Positions 1 to 5,796 of a DNA stretch of 8,056 nt are shown here, in pieces. Location: positions 1-8,056 of the forward strand of contig VXXH01000179.1 of assembly GCA_009835515.1 (NCBI GenBank), read 5' to 3'. Origin of the DNA: Candidatus Poribacteria bacterium. Its GTDB lineage: Bacteria > Poribacteria > WGA-4E > WGA-3G. A program made the position numbers and the translations under genes. Under the pieces are notes generated by a model. It made no database searches. It was not told the origin of the DNA and saw only the letters and a program-made list of their open reading frames with translations. How positions within the stretch are numbered: position 1 is the first letter of the stretch; the number at the start of each line of letters is the position of its first letter.

Positions 1-586
1 GGTTATTGCATCTGAACCCCCACCGTTTTCTTTCTTTAAGTGTCCAGCGGTTGAAAATCTCCGGAAGGCATTCTGGATCAAATCCATAATGCTCATGCAT
101 GGAGAATCCCTCAACTACCCGAAGGTCCTTCAGCAAATCTAAAAGTCCTTCAACGCGCGGGTGTTGTACCGTGATAATCACTTGTCCACCGGGTTTTAGG
201 TATTTCCAACAGGCTTGCGTAACATCTGGAAAGACCTCCATAGGAATGTGCTCCGCGACCGCCATCATGGTGATAACGTCAAAGGCGGATTCTGCTTTGA
301 AATCATAAGGAAAAACTCCGGGAACGAGGCGATATGTTTTGAATTCTACTGTCTGTTTGAGATGTGAGTCAACTCCCACCGCCTCTCGGAGATGCCCATC
401 AATGTAGCGTAGGAAGTTCCCATCCCCTGCCCCAATATCTAACAGCGTTGCAGCTTGGGGGATGTAAGGCTCAACTTTGGTAAACCGTAGGAACTCAAGC
501 ATCTCATCTAACGGCTTTCTTGGGTATCGAGGGCTCCCGTGTGAACCTTTCCGTGCCTTGAGAAACCGAACGAAAGCGTTTTGCAT
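1..586 (-). CDS. Class I SAM-dependent methyltransferase, 3' end cut by window edge
   Basis: The minus-strand reading frame from ATG 586-584 stays open to the window edge (195 codons visible). It shows a Rossmann methyltransferase core: motif I LLDIGAGDGNFL at residues 48-59 (SAM-binding glycine loop), an acidic strand-2 end GVDS at 71-74, FDVITMMAVAEHI at 102-114 (motif IV region), and YLKPGGQVIITV at 129-140. It ends in WGFRCNN, which I take to be close to the natural C terminus. The fold transfers a methyl group from SAM; the acceptor cannot be read from sequence. It is the last visible gene of the operon with the STT3-like and CDP-alcohol genes, so a glycan or lipid acceptor is likely, by inference only. 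The chosen start has a GAGAGAG purine run 4 nt upstream and keeps the HGSPRYP segment, but it overlaps the preceding gene by 83 nt. A second ATG at 502-500 (Met29) lies 1 nt past that gene's stop and is a real alternative. Confidence 0.88.
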   Translation of the reverse strand, partial: MQNAFVRFLKARKGSHGSPRYPRKPLDEMLEFLRFTKVEPYIPQAATLLDIGAGDGNFLRYIDGHLREAVGVDSHLKQTVEFKTYRLVPGVFPYDFKAESAFDVITMMAVAEHIPMEVFPDVTQACWKYLKPGGQVIITVQHPRVEGLLDLLKDLRVVEGFSMHEHYGFDPECLPEIFNRWTLKERKRWGFRCNN

Positions 587-1142
587 CTAACTCTCTCTTT
601 CCTATCATTTTATGGACTGCTATGAATGCCGGGAACGCACGAAGGAGACAGAAGGTAACAGCGATGACTGCAAGGCTCATACTCACTTGTTCCAGAACAA
701 GGAAACGATTAGAAACGTGCACGCTGGCAAGGCTCATAAAGGTGAATATTTTGATGCTGCCGTAAAGCCTCTGGATAGCGCGCGAGTTCGTCAGAATAGA
801 GGCACAACTCTCCGTTTCTGGCGTAATGTAACGTCGGAAACCATCTGTTAAAAAATAGCGCGCCACGACAATTATCGGTATCCATAACGGCAGCAGTCCT
901 ATTGCTGCGAAGTAGACCCAAAAAGTATTTTCAATCACTCTGTCCGCAAAGGTGTTTAATAATTCACCAACTTCCGATGTTTCTCCACATTTACGGACAA
1001 CAATTCCATCTACGGCATCAAGTGTGAAGATAAGTGCGATGGTTGCAACGAGCGCGATGTCAAGATTACGATGAATTCCAAAGAGCGCTATCACACCAAA
1101 GGTTAAGAGTAGGCGGCTAAGCGTAATAATGTTTGCAAGCAT
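504..1142 (-). CDS. CDP-alcohol phosphatidyltransferase family membrane protein
   Basis: This 212-aa polytopic membrane protein has the family signature DxxDGxxAR-x8-GxxxDxxxD in altered form: D42-A-V-D45-G46, R50, G59, then N63 where the third Asp should be, and D67. The N-terminal NIITLSRLLL is also typical of the family, as are roughly five to six hydrophobic segments (about 9-23, 28-42, 72-93, 126-146, 150-170). Family enzymes displace CMP from a CDP-linked lipid (or other CDP-alcohol) with a second alcohol in the inner membrane; the acceptor here is unknown. The third Asp normally helps hold the divalent metals, so Asn may lower or change activity. The gene starts 9 nt after the STT3-like gene, and its ribosome site GGAGGG lies inside that gene's last codons, so translation is probably coupled. 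An in-frame TTG at 1145-1143 sits at slightly better spacing and could be the true start. A PgsA-type role is possible but unproven. Confidence 0.9.
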   Translation of the reverse strand: MLANIITLSRLLLTFGVIALFGIHRNLDIALVATIALIFTLDAVDGIVVRKCGETSEVGELLNTFADRVIENTFWVYFAAIGLLPLWIPIIVVARYFLTDGFRRYITPETESCASILTNSRAIQRLYGSIKIFTFMSLASVHVSNRFLVLEQVSMSLAVIAVTFCLLRAFPAFIAVHKMIGKRELDAKRFRSVSQGTERFTREPSIPKKAVR

Positions 1143-1151
1143 CAATTGTCA

Positions 1152-3566
1152 TTATCCCTCCGGCTCGGTTGCAAGATATTTCGGGTTTGGTCGGATATTC
1201 GGCGGGTAGTGTATCTCCCATACTTTGACATCAGCGGTAGTATCACCCGAAGTAGGGTAAACTTGAACAAACACGTCCGGCAGTTCACCATGGAAGTAGA
1301 GGCGGACAGCAAGGCTGTTCCAACAGGTTGTGGGAAGATAATAGGCTTTTTGGAGTTGTTGGTGTTCATCAAAATAGAGAATTGCACCCCCATGTGGTAT
1401 CTCGGTATTTCTATGTGGTATTCTTTGGCGTTGCGTGCCAACGAATGCAACCGTGGGAAGTTTCACGAGTTTACCTGTTCTCAGGCGTGCTGTTAATACA
1501 TCCGGTTCTGCTTCGTTGAATGTGAGGGCGGCAAAAGGTGTGTCTTTTAGTCCGGTCAGACGTTGGGATTCTCCAATACTCTTTGGGTTGATTTCCAGTG
1601 GTATTGGTTTAAACGGTTTTGCGTTTTTCTTCTGGTAACCACCTATGAAAGCATAGGTGCCGCTGTGCTGAATATCTCTTTCCGTGAGCATGAGGTGCGT
1701 TGCGTCGTGGGTTTTTAGGAATTCCAGAGCCTCTTGTACTGTGTGGGCACAATGGACATGTCGGTAGTAGAGGGTTATCCAATATGGTAGAAAGTGGTCA
1801 GCGTCAGTGATGGTTTTAACACCAGCGAGGACGTTAAGCGTATTGCCATATCCCCAGTTAGCAGCAATCACGGTAGTGTTTGACAGGCGTGCCTTCATCC
1901 AGCGAAAAACTTCGTTCGTATGTGTTCTCCCAGGGGTAGCATCGCGTAGGTACTTTCCTATGAAAAGCGAACGTGTTGCGAGTGCACCAGCGGGTGTCCA
2001 GAACATGATGAGAGACAGTAGAAGTATCGCAGTGACTGTCTTTAATAGAGTGTGTTTGATATCTTTTCTAAACGCATCGGTAGTATACTTCGAGTGCCTC
2101 AGTTTCTGACTCATAATATTCGACAGAAAATGTATCAACTCTGTGGTAAAGAAGGTGACAGGTATTGTGAGAAAGAAATCATATCGCACCGCATCGCGTG
2201 AAAGGACGAGCCAGAAAATGAACCATGTAATAAAGGCAACGTACGTGAGTTCGTTTTTAGGGGCTTTGTGCCTTTGCTGTGCAATTAGAAAGAGCCCGAT
2301 AGCAACGCCTGTAAGCAGTAAGAAAAGGAGGGTATTGCAAGGTGATGCACCCCAAGCCCTTTTGAGGGGATCCCCAAAAAAAGCGAAAAGGCTAAACAGA
2401 CCAACGGATATGGCAAGTATATCGCTTAATTCCCTCCAAAGGCGGATGCTTGCAATGAGCGTGCCGATGCTTCCGAGTATAAAAACACTACCGTATCGGG
2501 AAACCCAATATTTGTAATCTGGGTCATCAAGTTCGCTAACGGTTTGCATGAGTCGAGTTTGACTTAAAGAAACGGTGGTGTTGTCAAAGGTATCAAAGAG
2601 GTTCAGCACGTAAAAGACCGCGCCAGTAATGACTGCTATCGTCAAACCAAGGGTAAGTGCACGGACGTGTGGTTGAAGTTTAGCGAACAACGGTTCTTTT
2701 GTAAGGAGAAAATACCGAAGTCCGCGAATGCCTAAAAGCGCGAGAGGCGGTACCAGCAGAAAGTCGCGGAGGTGCGTCGCGAACCATTGCCCGTTATGAT
2801 AAGCAGGAGATATGAGGTAAAGCGTTGGAACGAAGGTACATACCCACAAAAGATAGAGCCCTAAGCCATCTTCTATTTCTGAGGTGAGCATTCGCCAGAG
2901 TTCCACAACGAGGATAACAGTACTAAACACACCGAAACCTTCCCAACTCATCCCACCAAGAAACATTGTAAAACCACTGGCAAGTGTCCATAAAAACCTC
3001 GTACGTCGATGTTGTGACTGCAAGGCAGTAAGATATGTTGTCACAGCGAGGATACCGAGCATCAGACACCAACTGTCTCTGTCGCTGAATCCTGCAACGC
3101 TTCGGTCAATAGTACTGGGAAGAATTGTCAACAGTATACCAGTAACAGTCGTAAAAAGGAGTCCGAAGGGACGTAAAAGGAAGATTAAAAGTACGCCGAG
3201 TCCGACAATAAAACAGAGGGTAGGTGCGTAAAGTGTTACCTGATAAAGTGAAATGTTTGGAAATATCCATGCGACGGTTTTGTGAATATAAGCCAACGCA
3301 TAGGAATAGAGCGGAAGCGTCTGCTCCAAGTCTCTACCGAGAGGTAACCAACGGTCCATGTCCCGCGCGGGAAGGTGTCCATGTTCTGATATGATTTGTG
3401 CATTCCTATAATAGAAATACGGATCGCTTCCGGTAAACTGCCCATCTGGAATGAGAGGGACATTTTGAATACGGATAAAAAATGCCACGGAGAGAATAAT
3501 GCAGAGCAGTAAGCATCCACCGCCTCGCGAGAGAGCACCCCGGTTTCTTTTGACGAATTGAATCAT
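1152..3566 (-). CDS. STT3/AglB/PglB-type oligosaccharyltransferase-like GT-C protein
   Basis: At 804 aa it is close to the length of archaeal AglB and bacterial PglB. The N-terminal ~530 residues are a multi-pass membrane domain and the rest is a soluble, probably periplasmic, domain. Family landmarks are visible in order: first acidic motif GSDPYFYYR (residues 46-54, D48); second acidic motif SVAGFSDRDSW (156-166, D162 and D164); the external-loop-5 motif TVSE (342-345, E345); a conserved arginine region RDAVRYDFFL (457-466) before a P-containing helix; and the position of the sequon-reading WWDYG motif at 570-574, here NWGYG. STT3 proteins transfer a glycan from a polyprenyl-linked donor to Asn in N-x-S/T on the outer face of the inner membrane. 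Loss of the first Trp and the Asp of WWDYG suggests a changed acceptor rule, or a GT-C relative that is not a true N-glycosyltransferase. It is the first gene of the operon. Only a weak GGAAAG lies upstream of the ATG. Confidence 0.9.
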   Translation of the reverse strand: MIQFVKRNRGALSRGGGCLLLCIILSVAFFIRIQNVPLIPDGQFTGSDPYFYYRNAQIISEHGHLPARDMDRWLPLGRDLEQTLPLYSYALAYIHKTVAWIFPNISLYQVTLYAPTLCFIVGLGVLLIFLLRPFGLLFTTVTGILLTILPSTIDRSVAGFSDRDSWCLMLGILAVTTYLTALQSQHRRTRFLWTLASGFTMFLGGMSWEGFGVFSTVILVVELWRMLTSEIEDGLGLYLLWVCTFVPTLYLISPAYHNGQWFATHLRDFLLVPPLALLGIRGLRYFLLTKEPLFAKLQPHVRALTLGLTIAVITGAVFYVLNLFDTFDNTTVSLSQTRLMQTVSELDDPDYKYWVSRYGSVFILGSIGTLIASIRLWRELSDILAISVGLFSLFAFFGDPLKRAWGASPCNTLLFLLLTGVAIGLFLIAQQRHKAPKNELTYVAFITWFIFWLVLSRDAVRYDFFLTIPVTFFTTELIHFLSNIMSQKLRHSKYTTDAFRKDIKHTLLKTVTAILLLSLIMFWTPAGALATRSLFIGKYLRDATPGRTHTNEVFRWMKARLSNTTVIAANWGYGNTLNVLAGVKTITDADHFLPYWITLYYRHVHCAHTVQEALEFLKTHDATHLMLTERDIQHSGTYAFIGGYQKKNAKPFKPIPLEINPKSIGESQRLTGLKDTPFAALTFNEAEPDVLTARLRTGKLVKLPTVAFVGTQRQRIPHRNTEIPHGGAILYFDEHQQLQKAYYLPTTCWNSLAVRLYFHGELPDVFVQVYPTSGDTTADVKVWEIHYPPNIRPNPKYLATEPEG

Positions 3567-3629
3567 TTAGCAACACTAACTTTCCATAGATACGTGAGCT
3601 CAAGTTGAGATTTTAGTACATGAGAATGC

Positions 3630-3659
3630 GTAATTCGGAAATCATTAGCACCGAATTAC
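3630..3659. promoter_or_regulatory. 9-bp inverted repeat with 12-nt spacer upstream of the STT3-like operon
   Basis: GTAATTCGG (3630-3638) and CCGAATTAC (3651-3659) are perfect inverted copies separated by 12 nt. They lie 64-93 nt upstream of the STT3-like start codon, directly beside the MITE end at 3666. This could be an operator for a dimeric regulator or an RNA hairpin. No T-run follows on either strand, so a terminator is unlikely. I could not place a convincing -35/-10 pair around it. Confidence 0.4.
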
Positions 3660-3665
3660 ATTAAT

Positions 3666-3784
3666 AGGACTTACGCATTCCCCCTTAAAGTCCCCCTGAT
3701 AAGGGGGATTTAGGGGTTAAAAATAAGAAAAATACCGCTTTTTGGGTTTAAATATCCGATATTTGCTCAATTTGCGTAAGTCCT
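3666..3784 (+). mobile_element. MITE-like element, copy 1 (119 bp, AGGACTTACGCA ends)
   Basis: Perfect 12-bp terminal inverted repeats AGGACTTACGCA (3666-3677) and TGCGTAAGTCCT (3773-3784) enclose a non-coding interior. A strong internal hairpin TCCCCCT-GATA-AGGGGGA lies at 3691-3708. ATTAA occurs at 3660-3664 and 3786-3790, one base outside each end, and may be a target duplication. A homologous copy in the opposite orientation lies at 7715-7835. The element has no room for a transposase, so it would be moved in trans by an enzyme encoded elsewhere. Confidence 0.8.
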
Positions 3785-3795
3785 GATTAAGTATA

Positions 3796-4012
3796 AAGCA
3801 AGTTTCGTGCCAACACTGTTTTTGCGTCTTGGTAAGAGGAGACGGATTCTAAACGGATGCTATCTTTCCAGCCCCAGTAATTTTAAAGATTTTTTGGCAA
3901 ACTGATTGTATGCCTGTGTTTTCAGCAAATGACGGCAAGAATATCTTTAGGGTTTTAGCAGCTTCAATGCGAATATCGCGTCTTCTTACGAACATTGGCA
4001 CGAAACTTGCTT
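3796..4012. repeat. Decayed interspersed repeat bounded by an 18-bp inverted repeat
   Basis: AAGCAAGTTTCGTGCCAA (3796-3813) is the perfect reverse complement of 3995-4012. Read on the minus strand from 4011, the right-hand part is homologous over roughly 120 nt to 7231 onward: both share GCAAGTT(T/C)CGTGCCAA, then CGCGATATT, then CCTAAAGATATTCTT, then GCTGAAAAC. The left arm looks like a truncated copy of the repeat's beginning in the opposite orientation, which creates the inverted-repeat boundary. In translation the copies share SKFRAN and a (K/R)RDI..AA..LKIF peptide, which suggests the family began as coding sequence that has decayed. It abuts MITE copy 1 with about 11 nt between them. 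Confidence 0.65.
3849..3995 (-). pseudogene. Short 48-aa ORF within the decayed repeat
   Basis: An uninterrupted minus-strand frame from ATG 3995-3993 to TAG encodes 48 aa with RRRDIRIEAAKTLKIFLPSF near its start (residues 4-23). The homologous copy at 7231 onward reads KRDICVKTAEILKIFFTVIC and then meets a stop, and the two copies differ by an indel just upstream of this shared segment. There is no ribosome-binding site before the ATG; the upstream bases are the inverted-repeat arm. I read it as a decayed coding remnant carried by the repeat, not a working gene. The RxEAAK pattern faintly recalls a HEAT-type helix but is too short to assign. Confidence 0.3.
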
Positions 4013-4067
4013 ATAAAACTAATATAACAATAGGGCTCAACTTTACTTATGATTGTTAAGGAGGTAA

Positions 4068-4646
4068 ATGAAGTTGAAAAAAGTCGGTATGCCAGCACTC
4101 GTTTGGAGTATGTGTTGGCTGCTGGGAAACCTTGCGGGTAATGTTTCTGCTCAAGGTGCACCATTGCCTGAGCAAAACCACACCGCAGAATATCTGACAC
4201 CAGAAGAACAAAGTTGGCGTGAGTCTGCGTTTTACCGGACAATTATTGAGAATAATATCTTCCGTCCGCTTGGTTGGACACCGCCAAAACCTATGCCCGT
4301 GTATCGATTGCTTGGAACCATTATTTCTACAGATGGCACCAATGGGCGATCGATTCTCCAGGAAATCGCGTCAGAACGTTTCCATTTTCTGAGGGTAGGA
4401 GACAGCGTTGGTGATGCTACTGTGACCGAGGTTCTCTTGAAAGAGGTGAAACTTGACAAATCGGGACGACGGATGTCGCTTAAAATGGGCAGACTTCAGT
4501 TTTTATCGCCGACACGTACACGGCAACAAGGTAAGATTGCTGCACAGACAAGTGTCTCTCAGGCATACGAGAGTCCAACTGATCAGATAAAGAGTGTCTC
4601 ACGTGAAAAACGGAAACGGTTAATACAGCGATACTACCCAAGATAG
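4068..4646 (+). CDS. Exported GspC/PilP-like protein (type II secretion C-like domain)
   Basis: This 192-aa protein has an N-terminal signal peptide: basic MKLKK, a hydrophobic core at about 9-22 and a likely cleavage after VSA at residue 28. Residues 55-130 match the homology-region pattern of GspC/PulC and PilP: a lead helix ending in NNIFRP (62-67), then VYRLLGTI (78-85), a strand around RSILQEI (94-100), FHFLRVGDSVGD (105-116), and VTEVLLKEVKL (119-129). In known systems this small beta domain binds the secretin in the periplasm. The C-terminal ~60 residues are basic and look disordered. No other secretion or pilus gene is visible, so it is an orphan here, and it carries a cleavable-type signal instead of GspC's usual membrane anchor plus cytoplasmic tail. 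The start is fixed by AAGGAGGT (4058-4065) just upstream. The fold assignment is by pattern only and moderately sure. Confidence 0.8.
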   Translation: MKLKKVGMPALVWSMCWLLGNLAGNVSAQGAPLPEQNHTAEYLTPEEQSWRESAFYRTIIENNIFRPLGWTPPKPMPVYRLLGTIISTDGTNGRSILQEIASERFHFLRVGDSVGDATVTEVLLKEVKLDKSGRRMSLKMGRLQFLSPTRTRQQGKIAAQTSVSQAYESPTDQIKSVSREKRKRLIQRYYPR

Positions 4647-4670
4647 CGAAAACTCGCTTGACTCTTTTTT
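4645..4670 (+). terminator. Weak candidate intrinsic terminator
   Basis: AGCGA (4645-4649) and TCGCT (4654-4658) form a 5-bp stem with a 4-nt loop, starting within the stop codon of the GspC-like gene. Six T residues follow at 4665-4670 after a 6-nt gap. The short stem and the gap make it weak, and the same bases contribute to the promoter of the next gene. Confidence 0.35.
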
Positions 4671-4686
4671 CAGAATAGGGTATACT
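4658..4686 (+). promoter_or_regulatory. Sigma-70-type promoter for the small membrane protein gene
   Basis: TTGACT (4658-4663) and TATACT (4681-4686) are each one base from the sigma-70 consensus hexamers and are separated by exactly 17 nt. Transcription would start near 4693 and give a leader of about 78 nt before the ATG at 4771. It is the best promoter match in the window. It uses the last base of the preceding weak terminator stem. Confidence 0.7.
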
Positions 4687-4770
4687 GTTTTTATTATCTG
4701 GCACGCGTGTTTCTACAAATGATGTCGCGTGGATAGTTAGAAACTTCTATGACTTGTAGGAGATTTAGAG

Positions 4771-5040
4771 ATGGAAAATTCGAGGTGGAAACTAAACAAA
4801 GAACGAGGTGAGCATTTATTAGTCGCTGGGTTTTTCCTAGCGATACTTGGATGTGTGATGGGTGATTTCATAGGTTTGGCAGTCGGAACTAGTGGTTGCT
4901 GGGTACTCTTTTGGATATTTCGGTGCGGGAAATTTATTACACCTCCAAAGTGGGTACTTCATCTTTTTCTGGGGGTAAATGTGTCTGTCAGTGCCCTGGT
5001 GATTATCGTTACAGTGGGCACCCTCTTTTTTCAATGGTAG
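4771..5040 (+). CDS. Small three-helix inner-membrane protein, function unknown
   Basis: This 89-aa protein has a charged N terminus (residues 1-14, with several Lys/Arg/Glu) followed by three hydrophobic stretches at about 15-30, 32-50 and 62-86. Short loops contain G31-D32 and the basic RCGKFITPPK segment (51-60). By the positive-inside rule the loop near residues 51-60 would be cytoplasmic, but three helices make the overall topology uncertain. I recognise no family. The gene looks real: GGAG lies 8 nt before the ATG, a near-consensus promoter sits about 85 nt upstream, and a strong hairpin follows at 5100. It stands as its own transcription unit downstream of the GspC-like gene. Read-through from that gene is also possible, because the intervening terminator is weak. 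Confidence 0.75.
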   Translation: MENSRWKLNKERGEHLLVAGFFLAILGCVMGDFIGLAVGTSGCWVLFWIFRCGKFITPPKWVLHLFLGVNVSVSALVIIVTVGTLFFQW

Positions 5041-5099
5041 TCAGCATTGTATTCAAAAAGTGCCGAATTTTGCAAATGATATGGAATTCAGGCTCCTAG

Positions 5100-5142
5100 A
5101 CAGAGGGGAACCGAAGCCGTAATGCTATCGGTTCCCCTCTGT
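5100..5142. terminator. Strong hairpin between convergent genes (shared terminator candidate)
   Basis: Positions 5100-5114 and 5128-5142 form a perfect 15-bp stem (ACAGAGGGGAACCGA with its reverse complement), with a 13-nt loop that has some pairing of its own (AGC/GCT). It lies 60 nt after the small membrane protein gene and 93 nt after the convergent poly-Asp protein gene, the usual place for a bidirectional terminator. There is no T-run on either side (GTTGTT on the plus strand), so termination would rely on the stem, or the hairpin may protect both 3' ends. Confidence 0.6.
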
Positions 5143-5234
5143 TGTTACCAGTGTGACGAGTCATCGCTAATACTTCTTGACGACTGAAAGCCGTATTGCA
5201 GTGTCAGGTGTTGGTCCCAATCGTTCGGACAGTC

Positions 5235-5705
5235 TTAATCATCGTCATCGTCGTCATCGTCGTCATCGCCAGAAAACAGGTTAACGATATCATTTACGAG
5301 ATTGTTTGAAGCAGACCATGCTGTACCAGCCCCCCCAACGGCCGCTCCTGCTGATACTATGCCAGCAGGGATACTGAGAGGAGCTGATAAACCGAAAGTT
5401 GCTGCACCTGAGGCTGTGGAACATACTACACCTGCTGCACCGATAGCTCCTACACACGAACCTACTGCAAATTTCCCAATATCCACAAGTGAGTCTACAA
5501 TCCCCCTGTCGGCATCTCCCTCAGCCTCTTCCTCAAGTTCTGCGACCCTTTCCTTAAGGTCTTCATTCTCTTCCTCAAGTTCCTCAAACTCCTCCCGGGT
5601 CGGGGGATGGTGATCGGCATAACTGATATGGACAACTTTGAAGAGCGGTAAGAGGGTAAACGCAATCAGGACGATTAACGAAAGTAATCTCATTTTTTGA
5701 ATCAT
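5235..5705 (-). CDS. Exported coiled-coil/glycine-rich protein with Asp10 tail
   Basis: This 156-aa protein is built of distinct blocks. Residues 1-30 are a signal peptide (MIQKMR, hydrophobic 8-21, cleavage probably after SYA at 30). Residues 37-62 are a very acidic amphipathic helix with Leu/Val heptads (a likely coiled coil). Residues 78-128 are Gly/Ala-rich and hydrophobic with G-x3-G-like spacing, resembling glycine-zipper membrane segments, with two Cys (84, 95). Residues 147-156 are ten consecutive Asp. I know no family with this order. It may oligomerise through the coiled coil and insert or pack through the Gly-rich part, with the Asp tail binding cations or acting as an entropic bristle; all of that is inference. 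The start at 5705 is chosen because AAGGAG lies 8 nt upstream; an earlier in-frame ATG at 5732 lacks this. It is the last gene of the lipoprotein cassette, 91 nt after its neighbour. Confidence 0.75.
   Translation of the reverse strand: MIQKMRLLSLIVLIAFTLLPLFKVVHISYADHHPPTREEFEELEEENEDLKERVAELEEEAEGDADRGIVDSLVDIGKFAVGSCVGAIGAAGVVCSTASGAATFGLSAPLSIPAGIVSAGAAVGGAGTAWSASNNLVNDIVNLFSGDDDDDDDDDD
5238..5267 (-). repeat. In-frame Asp-codon microsatellite (GATGACGAC units)
   Basis: The ten Asp codons ending the preceding protein are two copies of the 9-nt unit GAT-GAC-GAC followed by GAT-GAC-GAT-GAT and the stop. The array is a multiple of three, so slippage would change tail length without a frameshift. 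Confidence 0.7.
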
Positions 5706-5753
5706 TAGAACTTCTCCTTTGTCAGAAATCATGGCATGTCAACAAAACATACC

Positions 5754-5781
5754 GATAAAAAGAAAGACATCTGCTTGCAGA
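5754..5781 (-). terminator. Weak hairpin with T-rich tract after the single-pass protein gene
   Basis: On the minus strand TCTGC-AA-GCAGA (5781-5770) is followed by TGTCTTTCTTTTT. The layout resembles an intrinsic terminator between this gene and the poly-Asp gene, but the stem is only 4-5 bp, so it would be leaky at best. It may instead lower expression of the last cassette gene. Confidence 0.25.
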
Positions 5782-5796
5782 AATCTCTCAGGATCT

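Noticed and set aside
2366..2375. The GGGGATCCCC palindrome with flanking T and A runs
   Set aside because: It lies inside the STT3-like coding sequence, where codons for Gly-Asp-Pro explain it; position in mid-gene argues against a terminator.
2143..2517. A 124-codon plus-strand frame opposite the STT3-like gene
   Set aside because: It lies wholly antisense to a well-supported membrane enzyme and shows no family features; it is a shadow frame. The other long plus-strand frames at 1146-3231 are the same.
3595..3602. The TGAGCTCA palindrome upstream of the STT3-like gene
   Set aside because: An 8-bp palindrome is expected by chance at this scale and no second copy or promoter context supports an operator.
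3666..3784. A CRISPR array or tRNA in the repeat-rich intergenic regions
   Set aside because: The repeats are terminal inverted pairs and single hairpins, not regularly spaced direct repeats, and no cloverleaf with a T-arm-like GGTTCGA-type segment is visible.
4000..4030. A promoter for the GspC-like gene around TTGGCA and TAATAT/TATAAC
   Set aside because: Spacings are 19-22 nt or 11 nt for the possible pairs, so no acceptable sigma-70 arrangement can be built; the AT-rich bases are partly the repeat end.
5706..5742. TTGACA on the minus strand (about 5742-5737) as a promoter -35 box for the poly-Asp protein gene
   Set aside because: Any -10 box 17 nt downstream would fall on the ribosome-binding site just before the ATG at 5705, and no TATAAT-like hexamer is there.
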